Shown here piece after piece: positions 22,276 to 35,062 of a DNA stretch of 64,000 nucleotides. The notes beneath the pieces are model-generated. The model made no database searches. It was given only the letters and a program-made list of their open reading frames with translations, and was not told where the DNA came from. The stretch comes from Vitis vinifera (taxonomy: Eukaryota > Streptophyta > Magnoliopsida > Vitales > Vitaceae), in contig NC_081810.1 of assembly GCF_030704535.1 (NCBI RefSeq), positions 3,629,501 through 3,693,500 of the forward strand. The letters are read 5' to 3'. Each line of letters starts with the position of its first letter. The first letter of the stretch is position 1. The translations under genes were made by a program, and so were the position numbers.

Positions 22276-25200
22276 TCTATGTGGATAGGTGGGTGGGTAC
22301 TTGACCCGGCTAACTCAAATTCTGATAACAAGTACACTCACTGTTTGCCTTATTTGCCTTGGTGGAGACTTAGTGTCAGTGTTGGACATATAGACCTGTG
22401 TATGTACTGTAGTATTTCAGGTTTCTGGACATTGCTATAATGTGTCCATTTTGGATGTGGTAGTTCTGTTTGGATCCTTGCTATAGAGCCTTTTATGAAG
22501 TAAATATGATAGGATATAAGGTTCTCCGATTTGAACACTGGAGAACTTGGTTAAGTATTATATAACGATGATAATGGATTGTTTCTTCTTTTCACCTCCC
22601 TTTAATCTTCAACTTAAACCTTCTTAACATCTGCAAGTTACTTCATACTGCAGGTTCCCAAAAGCCCATCCTCCGTCTCCACAGATTAGATCAATCAACT
22701 TATCACCTTTTGCTCCAAAGTTGTATCTCTCACACAAATCAATTCAATCACAAGCAAAGCTGCATAAAACAAGAAATTTGAGGATAACAGCAGCAGTTGA
22801 TGGGGATAGTGGTGTTCCTACACTTACGACTTTGCCACCAACTAATGTTAATAAACCAAGCAAGCAGAGACTAGCTGCCATTGTTGGGGGTATTGGTGCA
22901 GCCCTGCTTGTGGTGATAATTGTAGTACTTGTCTACATCTGCTTGATGCGTGTTAAAAGATTTATAAGGCGAACATCTGAGACAGCATCTTCTGTACCAT
23001 CTCCTCCTGGTGAGTCAAGCTTGTGACTGTTTTGACACTCTCCAATTAGTAAGCCAGAGGAGCATGACTTACAATAAAATTTTATGTTTTACCTTGAAGA
23101 CTGTCTAAAAACTGGAAAATTTGGAAATCAGGCATGATCCAGATTGCAGAATCATGTTATAAGACGTAAATTTAAGAGGACAAGTTGAACAAGTTTCACA
23201 AAATTCCTTTGTTTAATGTTTTTTTTTCCTTTTTCTCTTTTCTGCCTTTTTGAGAAAGATGCTAACAAAGTTGAAGGTTCCTACCTTGGCATAATTTCTC
23301 CATATGGTTCTCAGTCTGCTGGCTCTATTTTAATTTTACCATTACCCAAATAATCCCTCAGTACAGAGAACCTGTGTGCATGGACAGAGATGATTCGGTT
23401 ACCAATATTTTAGATAGTTAAAAATTCTAATGATTGCTGGAAGTTCTGAGCAACCCAAGTAGAAAATAGCCCTCTGAAAGTTGAGAGTTAAATTAGTTTG
23501 GACAGGCATCTGACTACAACTATGGTATGTGGAATTCTTGAATTTACATCCTTGGACTTACATATTCAATGAGCACATTATTCCTCGTACATGAGACCAC
23601 TAAATAATAAATTCATCCTCACCAGAGATCTATAGTGGTAAAAGATGAGGATGTTCATATATTTTTGAACAATCTCACTTTACCCAATCATTTTTTCTTT
23701 CTGGCCATGTAAAATCTTTTGAAAAATGCAATTAGAATCTTTTATTTATAGTTAAAGATCATTTGGTATTGGTCTTTTAGGCATCCAGAATTTCTAAAGT
23801 TGGCCATACTAATGACATTCTATGCTCTAATATAATTGTCCACATGTCCAGATTTGGTGCTTTAAAACCCATTGCTCTGTTTTGTGGCTTAGCTGTAAGG
23901 TGCAGGATGCTCCTATGTCAAACTAATGGTTATGTTTTGGCTACTAAATATGTTTGATTAAATAGCATTATGTTTCTTTTCGTTTAGTTGAGTGGGATGG
24001 AAGGAACACTTCTCTACAGGCCAGTGCTCTCTCTCCATATGGTACAACGCATTTAAGACAATTAACAATCATGGAGCTGGAGCATGCTACTTGCAATTTC
24101 AGTCAAAATAATATTATAGGTGAAGGTGGATTTGGTTTAGTTTATAAAGGATTGCTTCTAGATGGATCTATTGTGGCTATCAAAAGACGCTTGCATACCC
24201 CAACTCAATTTTTTGCTCATGAGGTAAATTGAAATTCTGAAGAGGAAAGGTTTTCTTTCTTGTTTTCAAGTTTGATCCATCAATTTATTTATTGTTTAAA
24301 TTTTCCCATGGGAGCACTCGCACCATATTACAAATGCTAGTGTTACTATAGTGATGTTCAAGATTTTAGTGAATTTAATGTGGCCATTTAAGCAGAGTTC
24401 TGCTAGAATTTCCTCCCTTCTAGATATTGAGTTTCTTATAGTTTCAAAAAATCTTTGTTTCATGGCAGAACTCATGAGTATGCTGATTAGTCTCAATGCA
24501 AATTAGGTAAAACGCATAGCTCGTGTCCAGCACAAGCATCTTGTGAAGCTAATTGGTTATTGTGAAGAAAACCATCAACAGCTACTTGTAAATGACTATC
24601 TCCAGAATGGGAATGTTGGGAATCACCTGTATGGTAATCTCTCTCTCTCTATATATATATTTATATATATGTATGTATGTATGTATAATTTATGTGACTG
24701 CCCATGTACACTAATGTGAATAAATATCACCATGTCTATCCATATAAACTCACAGTTTTGCTTCAGATAGTGAAGGTTTACCGATGGGAAGGCTAGAAAT
24801 ATGGCAAAGGTTATCAATTGCACTTGGTGCAGCCAAAGGTATATGTGCTGTTTTGCATTCTTTTGTGCTCTTACCCCAGTACATGAGGCGGATATGATTT
24901 TTATGTTGTATTTTGGCTCAGGGCTTGAGCATCTTCACAGTTTGGTGCCTTCTTTCCTACACATGCACTTCAGAACAAGCAATGTACTTGTGGATGAAAA
25001 CTTTACTGCTAAGGTTTCTGATTTTGGGCTTTCTAGATTGCTGGCTGAGGGTGCTCGAGCTGGATCCTCTTCTGCGATCGACTGCTTTCTTGACCCAGAG
25101 TATGTGCTCTCTCTTTGAACCTAATTAGCTTGGTCGCTTGATACACTGAAGAGATTATCCTTTAGTGCCTTCGTCTGGGTCATTCTATTGGAAAGTTAAA

Positions 25201-26232
25201 TGGTTACTCTAATGATCTTTTCTGAATAGATGTTTGCTACGCATGACAGGAAATAAGTAGATGGAAAAATCTTGTAAGGCCTGAATACGTATGAGCTCCC
25301 TTTTTGACAAATATTAGATATGGGCAATGGGAAAGTCCAGCAGTTGTGTTGGATGAAGAACACAATGTCAGGATCCTGAGAACATCTTCTGTAATGAAAC
25401 ATAGGAAATCTGCAGTTATTTTTAACAAACACCCATTGCTTGATTCCAGGATCTACATTTCCTACTACCATTCACAGTGTCAATCAAACATATGGTTGAA
25501 GTCTATGATATAACCATCAATCATACTAGTCTTTATCCGCCTGCCCTCTTATAATATGACCACCTTTTGGTCAAGCTTGATAAATAGCAAAGACAACCTG
25601 CACCCGAGCACTTCATTGAGTTATTCACATCTGTTCTTCCAATGACAGTTGCTTTATCTATGGCACATTTCCAGATTATGAATATGAAAAATGTTAAAAA
25701 AAATTTCCATGTATGAATAAAGAACTTTTCTGCTGATATCTGATGTCAACCTTCTTCTTAAGGTTGAGATCATCAAAGGATTTTTCAGAGACAAGTGATG
25801 TGTACAGTTATGGGGTCTTCTTACTGGAGTTGATCAGCGGACGTGAAGCACATGGCAGGGATGAGCCAAACTCGCAACAAAATCTAGTACTGCATGTATG
25901 TAGATTCTATTGCCTTTAATTAATGGTTAGTCTCTCTTAAATCCCCTTACGTGTTTGTAAGCAGTTTTGTTCCCCTTAAATTTTTGAAGGCTAGATGCAT
26001 CAATGATCTCAACAATTTCGTGGATAAGACATTAGGAGATCACACAATGGATGCAGTGAAAGAGATGATGGAGTTGGCTCTGGCATGTGTAGACATTAGT
26101 GTGAGAAGACCTACAATGAAGAAGGTGGTTGAAGAGCTAGAAAGGATTCAACACAGGGAAATTGGTCATCTGCAGGCCCAGTTGGGTGAGGAAATTGGTG
26201 TTGTAACACTAGGGAGTGAGCTCTTTAAATGA
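21556..26232 (+). CDS. Receptor-like kinase lacking the catalytic aspartate (likely pseudokinase)
   Basis: Nine coding exons: 21556-21640, 22082-22217, 22654-23009, 23988-24223, 24507-24633, 24767-24838, 24922-25099, 25763-25895 and 25990-26232. All are GT-AG and phases agree, giving 521 residues. Residues 1-22 look like a signal peptide ([18 protein letters not shown]). A short basic, Pro-containing extracellular part of about 120 residues has no LRR or lectin motif. The membrane span is about 147-171. The kinase domain has an intact P-loop (GEGGFG, 237-242), VAIK Lys258, Glu271 and DFG at 371-373. The HRD motif reads HMH at 351-353 and the following Lys is Arg355, so the catalytic Asp is missing while Asn358 is kept. 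ATP binding may persist; phosphotransfer is doubtful. The subfamily is not assigned. Confidence 0.88.
22223..22270. repeat. (CT)24 microsatellite in kinase intron 2
   Basis: An uninterrupted CT run begins five bases after the GT of the exon 2 donor site (22218-22219). Its place beside the splice site means length changes could affect splicing. Confidence 0.95.
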
Positions 26233-26653
26233 GCCCCCCGCCTCATTGGCTCATTGGCTCATTGCATTATTGTAATAATTCTTTTATTAAATTAATTGAT
26301 TGTAATTATTGAACATCACCTTAATCATAAGATAAATTTCTTAATCAGTAAATAAATCAAAAGAAACCTTCCTGGGAAGTGAAGTTGTATTTGGTTAAAG
26401 GGGTTGTATATTGTTACTATTGTATAGCTGTTATTCATCATTGAAAATAATGAGAAAAGGTTCAAAAAAAAAAAAAAAGGAAAGTGAATAGATTCATGTG
26501 AGGTCAGCGGCATGCACGGCACTGCGACAGCAGCGAGTGGACTTAGACCTAAAAAAACCAGATCTAGAAACGACGTCGTTTAAGTTCCTCTTCTCCTCCT
26601 CTAAAAGCCCTACTCATTCAGATCTCACTGGACTCAAACTTGTTGCCATCACA
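26233..26653 (+). promoter_or_regulatory. Intergenic spacer and promoter of the PDI gene
   Basis: The kinase and PDI genes are head-to-tail with 421 bp between stop and start codons. The spacer contains an A run at 26466-26478 and the palindrome at 26568-26581. An in-frame extension of the PDI frame to 26498 could start only at GTG and is read as leader. Confidence 0.5.
26568..26581. promoter_or_regulatory. Perfect 14-bp palindrome with ACGT core
   Basis: AAACGACGTCGTTT equals its own reverse complement and centres on an ACGT core, the kind bound by plant bZIP dimers. It lies 73 bp before the PDI ATG, in the promoter or leader. Binding is inferred, not shown. Confidence 0.55.
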
Positions 26654-29600
26654 ATGTCAGGTCGACTCGTTCTCCTCCTCTTCCTCTCCTCTCTCCTTCT
26701 CTTTTCTCAATTCTCTCCGTCCTTGTCAACCGACAAGAATGACGATGATCTCGACGAAGACCTTTCCTTCCTCGAACAAGACGACGTCGTCGAACCTCAC
26801 CATTCCAAGTCGGGTCACACTTCAGATCTGGACGAATTCGATGACGACGCCCTCGACGACGATTTCGACAACCACTCCGACTTCGATGAGCCCGACTCCG
26901 ATTACGGCAAGTATTCGCAGTCGGAGATCGACGAGAAGGACGTTGTCGTTTTGAAGGAGAAGAATTTCAGTGACGTTATTGAGAATAATCAGTATGTGAT
27001 GGTTGAGTTTTACGCGCCGTGGTGCGGCCACTGCCAGGCTCTGGCCCCGGAGTACGCGGCTGCAGCGACGGAGTTGAAGGGGGAGAAGGTGGTGCTGGCG
27101 AAGGTGGATGCAACGGAGGAGAGTGAGCTGGCTCACGAGTACGATATTCAGGGGTTTCCTACTGTGTACTTCTTCATTGATGGCGTTCACAAGCCGTATC
27201 CTGGCCAGAGGACTAAGTAAGAATTCTCTATCTTTCTCTTCTCAATTGATGGGATCAAATGGAATCAAGTCTGTTTGGTTTCTGAGAAAATGTGGTTAAA
27301 GACAAATGAATTAGACTTTTGAATCTCAGTTATTTCTCATTTGGACCTTAAAAGACTATGCTTTTGAGGAATTCGAGACTACCACAACTTTTGGTTAGTT
27401 AAGGTGATTTCTTCAAAATGAATGTATTGAACCGAATTGGATCAGTTTGATTGCTAAGAAAAGAAGACTGAAAAGAAATTGAGATTATTAATATTAGAAT
27501 TTTCATTAATTAGGAAATTCAAACTTTTTCACAATTGAGACTAATAGGACTATTTGGTTTGGTTTCGTTTTTTCCTTTTCTGGAATTGAATTCCCCCCGC
27601 CCAGTTCTCTGGGTTAATGCCTTCAATGATGGAAGAGTTTTCTCATCATTGAAATTGGACTACTGAACATGAAAATCGAGGAAGCTTATAAATCAAACCT
27701 ATTCCCTAAAAGATGGCATCCCAAGGGAAGCTATTTTCTGTCTTTTTGAATAAATGAAGTGGTGTAGTTAAACTACTGAGCTGCTAGATCAATAATAATT
27801 TGAGGTTTTTAAAATGTGGTTTCCAGTGTTTACTCTTTCCTAATATGGAATGGAAATTTAGTGACTCAACAGCTATGCTTATGACTCATTTTTTCCATTC
27901 ACTTCATTGGGTTAGTACAATCACTCAGGATAGTTTGGAATTTAATACATTTTTTTGGTTAATTTTATTAGCTTGTCGTTGGAGGATGTTAACAATCTTG
28001 AAGGACTCTAGAAAACCCTAAATCAAGTGTCAGACTTGGAATTTCTTCTTATCCATAATAACATTTTTGTTTGGGAAATATTTAGGGGAAATGATGAAGA
28101 ATGCTTTGATTTTTATAGACCTCTTTTTTGAAAAGATCATTCTAAAGATTTTCCTTGAACCCAAATAGCAAATCTCTAATCTCCCTCTTGTTTCAGTTTC
28201 TTTCTTTTGTTCCTTTCATTTTTTTTCTTTTGTTCACCTTTTTTTTTTGGCTCCTTTTTTAGTTGGAAGCTGACAAACAACTTATTTCTTGATTTATGAA
28301 TAGGAAGTACAATAAGGGTGAGTTACTAGAACAAAGCCAAACCCTCCATGCTCTCCCCTTTTCTACCTTTTTATTTCTCTTTCTTCAAGAGCTTCTTTTT
28401 TACCATTAAAAGTGAAACATATCCCAAAGAGTATGAAAAGGTACTTATTAGTTGGTCCATGGAATACATGTTAAGAAGGATTATTTAGTTCTTTGTTTAT
28501 TTTGAAGTTATACATATATGGAAGGCTAATAATTTCTCTGTTTCTTCTTTAGAGATGCCATAATAACTTGGATCAAGAAGAAGATAGGACCTGGTGTTTA
28601 CAACATAACCACAATTGAAGATGGCGAGCGCATATTGACTTCAGAAAATAAAGTTGTTTTGGGCTTTCTTGACTCTTTGGTGGTATTTTCTTACTCTCTT
28701 TATCTTTTGTTGATGAACAATTTTACTTTTATGAAAGCTAATAACTAAGAGAGTGTTTGGCAAATTCAATTTAATGGCTTAATAACTTAATTTAAGTCAT
28801 TAAGTAAATCAAACATATTTGGTAAAATAACTTAATATTACAACTTAAAAATTAATTCTAAATATTAAATCAAAATAATTAATTTATTCTTAATCTTAAA
28901 TTCTTTTTACCTCATTTGCCCATGAGAGTATATTATAGAATTATGATTCCACCATGTTTCAAAGTCATGGTATCGGTCTGAAGTTTGAAGGCATTACTTC
29001 GGTGAAAAATATACCCTACGAGGATGCAAAAACTTGGGTTTGAAGGATGAAAATGAAAATTGGCTTCGAAATTTCCTTATTTTTTTTCCCCACCGCTTTT
29101 GATTCGAGTATCGGTCTAGTACCGGCCATGGCTAAGGCGGATATGACTTGGCCGAGTCTGAGATTTTGAACCCTGGATTCCACAATCCATGACTCAATTT
29201 TTATAATAAATCTTTTTATGGTTATCTTATATATCTACGATACTTTAAATATGGATGTTTTATAAATAATTTTATTGCTTAAAATTAATGAAAATAAATA
29301 TAAGTTAAAATTAATGAGATAAATATTTGAGCCAAACATTGCTTAAGTGTATTTCTTACATTAATAGGTTCAAAATCCCCTTAGTCTCTCACTTCTTTCA
29401 ACAAGCGTTCATAATTTTTAGTTATAGTTTGTGATCTCAAGTTATTCATGGTATCTGCGACTCTTGACTTATTTCTTAAACATTCAAATTCATGATTTTG
29501 CTACTCAACTTGGCCTGCTCAATGATTACAGGGTCCTGAGAGTGAGGAGCTTTCTGCTGGTTCAAAACTTGAAGATGATGTCAACTTCTACCAAACTGTG

Positions 29601-32600
29601 AACCCTGATGTAGCAAAGCTTTTTCATATTGACCCTAAAGTTAAACGCCCTGCATTGGTCCTGCTAAAGAAGGAGGCTGAGAAATTGAGCCATTTCAGTT
29701 AGTTTTTTCATTGCAATAACTTGGCAATGTTTTTCTAATTCAAAATGTCCAGGGATAGTGCTTATCTATTCATTTTTCACTTTTGCAGATGGTAACTTCA
29801 CCAAGTCTGCAATAGCTGAGTTCGTATTTGCTAACAAGCTTCCCTTGGTGACCACTTTTACAAGGGACAGTGCACCCTTGATTTTTGAAAGTCCAATTAA
29901 GAAACAGGTAAAACGACATAATCATGGATTTTATAATATCCATGGCTCTAGAATTAAAGTTTTGTTTGAATTGCAGTCTTTAAGGCTTTATGCTGATGGT
30001 GTTGACACATTCAAATTTTTTGTCTCAGCTGTTGCTGTTTGCTACTGCAAATGATTCAGAAAAGGTTGTCCCAGCATTTCAAGAAGCAGCAAAATCTTTT
30101 AAGGGGAAGGTAATGTAAGATCAGTTACAATAAAAGAGTTTGATTATGCACTGTTAATAATATGAAGTTTTTGCCCATCAGAAAAAGAAAAAGGAAGAGT
30201 TCATATGCTTTGGTTCTAAAGATGAAGTTGTTTCAAATCCATGAAAAACCTTCTTGCTAGATAATGATTTTTATGCTTTACAGTAGGCACATACTTTGAC
30301 TGAATTAGATCTTGAAAGTAATTTTGAGAACTCTTAAGACATATATTCATTGTTAGAAATGGATTATTCACTCAAAAAGTAAGTAAGAAATGAAGTTTCA
30401 AACTCTTGGTTGCAATGCTTTAAAAGGCTAAAGGTGGTCTCAAGGCATTTCACCCAAATAAGGCAAGGTGAAAACATAAATGGGGAATGAGATTTATGCC
30501 TATTATTATATATAATAGTAGTAATAATAAATAGAAAATAAGATTATATCACATAAGAATAGAATAATAAGAAAACTATAAATTCATAATAAGAAAAATA
30601 ATTATTTGTTATTTTCAATAATTTCTAATTTAATTCCTCTTTTTCTCTTCCAAGACTGAACTCTCTCTTGTCATTCTATCAATTTGTCTTTAGCACCTTC
30701 ATTACTATTACTGATAGGATCCTCCAAAGAATCACCATACCTAATTGTTTTTGTCATTCTTACACTGAGGGCTGATTCTACTCATTCTTCTCCTTCATAT
30801 ATCTATGTTTTTTTTTTTTAATATATAGATTTAAAATATCAAAAATGGGAGGAAATTTGTTAAGAGTATTTCAAAAAATAAATAAACAACCAGTAGCTTC
30901 TCTTTCTGTAAGTTCTCTGATAATTTTAGCGTCTTTAGTCATCCCAGGTGAGTTCGAAAGAAGAGTGGTGTCTTAGTGGAATTGATGAATTTAAGAGATT
31001 GAGGGAACTGAAAATTCACTGGGCTGTGAAATATCAGTATTAGGAATATTGGAACTGAGATGATCCAGCCATTTATCTTGTTGATTGGATGGTATCAATA
31101 TTGCGCTGATGTCGGCCAACTTACTGTTGATCTGGAGTATCAATAACTTGCATCCTGTGCTCATCAATCATTGCCGATGTTTACAGGATATTTGAATAGA
31201 TTTTTCCCCTTGCTGGAGATTTCAAGATGCATTGTAGCTTCAAGAAACTTAACCCATGAATCCGTTGACTACTGATTTTTGTTCTGATCAATTGCAGATT
31301 ATCTTTGTATACGTAGAAATGGACAATGAAGAAATTGGAAGGCCTGTTTCAGATTATTTTGGGGTCACTGGGGATGCTCCCAAAGTACTTTCTCCTACCT
31401 TCTCCAAGACTGTTCCTTTCATGCATTTGTGTTGCTATTCTGAACAATTATTGTTTGACATGTGTAGAAAATAACCTTTTAAATTACATTCATTGCTTTC
31501 CAGGTTCTTGCATACACTGGAAATGATGATGCAAGGAAATTCATATTAGATGGAGAAGTGACACTCGACAAAGTTAAGGTTGAGGCTTCATTCTCCTTTT
31601 TTCCCAACTTCTTTTGTTGGTTTGTATTTTATTTTTAGTAATTTATGGTCATTGGATAAAGTAATGGGGTTGGCATATATACCTCTTTTTGTTTATTTGT
31701 ATGAACTTGGTAGGAGAGTGGTACTAACAAGTGTGAATAAACATCTCAATGATGATCTCTCAGGCTTTTGGGGAGGATTTCCTGGAAGACAAAGTCAAAC
31801 CCTTCTTTAAATCAGATCCAATTCCTGAGTCTGTGAGTTACCTAATTTTGTTGTACTGTTATTAAATTGTCATTTCATGTTCTAATCCATTATCCTTCTA
31901 TATTTTGATTGACACAGAATGATGAGGATGTGAAAATAGTGGTCGGGGATAACTTCGATGAAATTGTTTTGGATGAATCAAAGGATGTTCTTCTTGAGGT
32001 ATCATTTCATTCCTAGTAATAAGTGTGTGCTTCCATCTATAATTCTCCATCTCAATTTCTGTACTTTTATGGGAATAATTCTGATATGTGCTTGGAATAC
32101 AGATCTATGCACCATGGTGTGGTCATTGCCAAGCTCTTGAGCCAACATATAACAAGCTTGCCAAACATCTACATGGCATTGAGTCTCTTGTTATAGCCAA
32201 AATGGATGGAACCACAAATGAACACCACAGGGCAAAGGTACTTCCAAAGTCAAATCTTCTGGCTGTCTGAAAATGTTCGATACCTAGATTTTTAACTGAG
32301 GTCATATTTTTGGTTCTTATTTCTATTTGTCTTACTTATCATCAGTTCATGCTGACCTATTATTCCAATTGCCCTTTGGAGTGACCATGTAGCCCAGAAA
32401 AACTGTATTTCATGAAAGAAACCCTTTTTAATCCAATGCATCATGTCCATATTGTTATAAAGCATAATGCAAATATAAACTTATAGTGAAACTCTGTTTT
32501 TCTTTGACAGTCTGATGGGTTCCCCACACTTCTATTCTTCCCAGCAGGAAACAAGAGTTCTGATCCAGTAAGTCATGCTTCAAAATATGCAATCTGGGGT

Positions 32601-32851
32601 TTTCCCTTGAATATTCTGCTTTCCTAGATCTATATGTTGGCTTTTTTCCCCTAGCTAATGGGGATCCTGGGTTTTGGCAGATAACCGTTGACACTGATCG
32701 AACAGTGGTAGCATTGTACAAATTCCTGAAGACACATGCATCAATTCCTTTCAAACTCCAGAAACCAGCTTCAGCTTCAAAACCAGAGGGTTCTGATGCC
32801 AAAGAGAGCGATGAGAGTAGCAGCCCCAGTGATTTGAAGGATGAATTGTGA
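26654..32851 (+). CDS. PDIL1-4: Protein disulfide isomerase-like 1-3/1-4, ER lumen
   Basis: Twelve coding exons: 26654-27216, 28553-28682, 29532-29697, 29789-29907, 30029-30109, 31298-31384, 31504-31578, 31764-31832, 31918-31998, 32103-32237, 32511-32567 and 32681-32851. All are GT-AG, giving 577 residues. It carries a signal peptide (1-25) and an Asp/Glu-rich segment (27-95) typical of the plant PDIL1-3/1-4 group. The first thioredoxin domain has WCGHC (Cys124, Cys127), two inactive b domains follow, and the second catalytic domain has WCGHC (Cys463, Cys466). The C-terminus is KDEL. It forms and rearranges disulfides of secretory proteins and is retained in the ER. The length fits the group. 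The choice between PDIL1-3 and PDIL1-4 is not certain. Intron 2 contains MITE-like DNA. Confidence 0.95.
28751..29345. mobile_element. MITE-like insertion in PDI intron 2
   Basis: The left end reads GTGTTTGGCAAATTCAATT (28752) and the right end includes GAGCCAAACATTGC near 29331, so the ends are imperfectly inverted around TGTTTGGC. The AT-rich body resembles the element at 57972-58390. A GC-richer block at about 28960-29170 looks like a second insertion. Confidence 0.45.
30120..31290 (+). other. Long PDI intron 5
   Basis: This 1.2 kb intron runs from 30110 to 31297 between phase-0 exons. It is AT-rich with no coding signature. The segment 30440-30900 resembles degraded transposon DNA but cannot be classified. 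Confidence 0.4.
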
Positions 32852-33048
32852 TGATTGCTGTGGACTAACACCACTAAGTTATGTGTCATGATAGGGAGGA
32901 AATACTTGTATTAGATGAAAATAGACATCTGACTGGGAAGGGATACAAATTTCCACCCCCTCCCGCCACCCACCACACACCCCCCCCCCCTACTCTCTCT
33001 CAAGTTTTGCCTTTCTCTCGCTTCACTAGAAATTCTGCATGAGGATAT

Positions 33049-33054
33049 AATAAA
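33049..33054 (+). terminator. Polyadenylation signal of the PDI gene
   Basis: AATAAA lies about 200 bp after the KDEL stop codon, in a T-rich 3' flank. Other near-matches could be used instead. Confidence 0.45.
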
Positions 33055-34422
33055 AATTTGCTTTCTCCTTTTCCATTGCTGATTATTCTGTGAGAGGTAT
33101 ATGAACATCAAACATAGGCTTTAGCGGAGAGTGCTTGAGGTACCATTGAGGTTGTGGCATCTAATCTAACGCCCAAAATGTGTCAATGTTCGACTTTCGG
33201 TCACCCATCTTTAAATTCCCCTTGATCTAAAAAGGCCCCTTTTTTTGCATTAGAGAGAAGTTTGCGACTTGCTTGCTCTTGACCTCCCCTTCAATCTTTC
33301 TATACAAAGTTTGAAATTTGTTTCATAACTGTTTTGTAATTATTTTTCTATTTATGTAATGTATAGTTTAAATTTTAAAAATAATGATTTTTATTATAAG
33401 ATATAGTATTTCGATTTTTAATTAATCCATACTCATGGTTTAAAAATAAGCATATTTTATTTATTAAATTTTTTTTAATGATTTATTTAACTTATTCTAA
33501 AATCAAGGGATTTGAAAGAAGGGGTTTTACTTCATCTTCAAGTATTTCAAAAAAGAAAAGAAATGAGATCATTGATTTAATTTCCAAATACAATATCTCT
33601 TATCGACACATCCTACTTGGTGAGATAAATTTCTTTATAAAAAATTTAAAACTATTTTTAAATAGTTAGAAATATTAAAATAAGGAAGTTTACAACAAAA
33701 TAAATCATCATTGTATTTATTTTTACTATATGAATTTTTTTTTTTAAAAAACATAAATATTATCTTATCTTTTTTAATGAAATATTTGGTTATGGGTGGG
33801 CAACAACTTGATTACGAGATAAATTATAAATATAGTAAAATTCTAGATTAAGTCAATTAACCGCAAAGATGGTGAGAAGCGCGTGGAGGTTTAAGTTTAA
33901 CCAAGAGGTTGCAAGTTGCAACTTCCACGTTCCTTGTATGGAAGGAATATTACGAAAGTGGGAGAAAGACAATGCACCGACATAGTGATGGAGAAATACC
34001 GCACCGCAGTCTTCGTGGGCTAATTGGAAATCGCTCTTCCTCCATTACCACCTCAGGCATAGTGCCTCTCCTAAACCTTCACCTATAATTTCTCTCCCTC
34101 ACTTTTTATATTTCCAAATTTTGTTTATTCAAATCCAAATTCTCTCTCCCCCTTTCCTTTCCTCTTAAGTATTTTCCTTCGCTCCTCCGTTTCTTTCTCG
34201 GCATTGGATCTCTCTCCTACGGCTCTCTCGACGTGTCCCGATCTGATTGGGCTCGTCTGTTTCCGTTTTCGATTCTCTTTAGGTCTTCTACCTTTACTTC
34301 AGATCTGCTTTTCTCATCAGATTCAAACTCCAGATCTGTTGTTCTTTAAGTCTAGTTTCTTTTGCTATTTATCTAGTTGGTTTTGAACTTTTTTTTTCTG
34401 CGAGTAAAGTGAACTTTTGGCA
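33055..34422 (+). other. Intergenic region and leader of the glycoprotein gene
   Basis: 33.3-33.85 kb is very AT-rich with no coding signal. From about 34020 to 34422 the plus strand is pyrimidine-rich, as in plant 5' leaders, and probably holds promoter and 5' UTR. A TATA-like TTTATATTT lies near 34106. The frame at 33478-33669 lacks any family feature. Confidence 0.4.
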
Positions 34423-34929
34423 ATGGCGAGATTGTTCAGATTCTGCATTGCGCTTACTGCGGTGTTGCTTTTAGTGGAGTTCGCTGTCGCTGTAGATCCG
34501 CCAGAGTTGTCGCCTGCGCCGGCGCCTGAAAGCGGCGCCGAAGATGTTGCTCCATCGCCACATACATTGTCTCCGCCGCTTTCGCCAACCGCTCCTTCGC
34601 CATCTCCGTATTTTGGATCACCGCCGGCGCCACCACAGGCTTTGGAATCTTCTCCGTCGCCTTCGCCTGACTCGTCTCCTGCGCCGACGCCCTCTCCTAC
34701 ACCCTCTTCGTCTGATGTTGGGGATATTCAGCACACGAGTACTGAGAACGCAGATGGAGAGGAAGGAGAGTCATCCGGTGGACTCAAAGGTGGACAGAAG
34801 GCTGGGATAGCGCTCGGAGTCATCGCCTGTGTTGCTGTGCTCGGAGTCGGTTGTTTGGTGTACAAGAAACGGCAGGACAACATCCAGCGATCCCGATACG
34901 GCTACGCAGCGAGGAGAGAGCTTCTTTAG
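34423..34929 (+). CDS. Hydroxyproline-rich / arabinogalactan-like membrane glycoprotein
   Basis: A single exon encodes 168 residues. Residues 1-23 are a signal peptide. Residues 26-98 are rich in Ser-Pro, Ala-Pro and Thr-Pro dipeptides (for example SPAPAPESG and SPSPSPDSSPAPTPSP), the pattern that directs proline hydroxylation and type II arabinogalactan addition. After an acidic linker (DGEEGESSGG) comes a membrane span at about residues 126-145 and a basic cytosolic tail ending YGYAARRELL. A transmembrane segment with a basic tail, rather than a GPI signal, sets it apart from classical AGPs; this tail type is known from a small plant HRGP group. The ATG at 34423 is preferred; an in-frame TTG six bases earlier is not a normal start. 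It is likely at the plasma membrane or cell wall. Confidence 0.9.
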   Translation: MARLFRFCIALTAVLLLVEFAVAVDPPELSPAPAPESGAEDVAPSPHTLSPPLSPTAPSPSPYFGSPPAPPQALESSPSPSPDSSPAPTPSPTPSSSDVGDIQHTSTENADGEEGESSGGLKGGQKAGIALGVIACVAVLGVGCLVYKKRQDNIQRSRYGYAARRELL

Positions 34930-35056
34930 TTAAGGAAAGCCATGATTTTTATCATTTTTAATTATTTTCACACTATATTCACATAGAGATTTGTTATATT
35001 GAGTTCTATTGTGGTGATGATTATTTCTTTAGTCAGATTTACCCATTGTTTCACTG

Positions 35057-35062
35057 AATAAA
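35057..35062 (+). terminator. Polyadenylation signal of the glycoprotein gene
   Basis: AATAAA occurs 128 bp after the stop codon in an AT-rich 3' flank. Confidence 0.45.

Noticed and set aside
26498-26653. N-terminal extension of the PDI frame
   Set aside because: It would start at GTG and place the signal peptide internally; ATG 26654 starts the signal peptide.
27108-27299. Overlapping frames within PDI exon 1
   Set aside because: Shadows of the PDI coding exon; the exon 1 frame has the catalytic CGHC motif.
33478-33669. 63-codon frame in AT-rich DNA
   Set aside because: Lys/Ile/Phe-rich chance frame without support.
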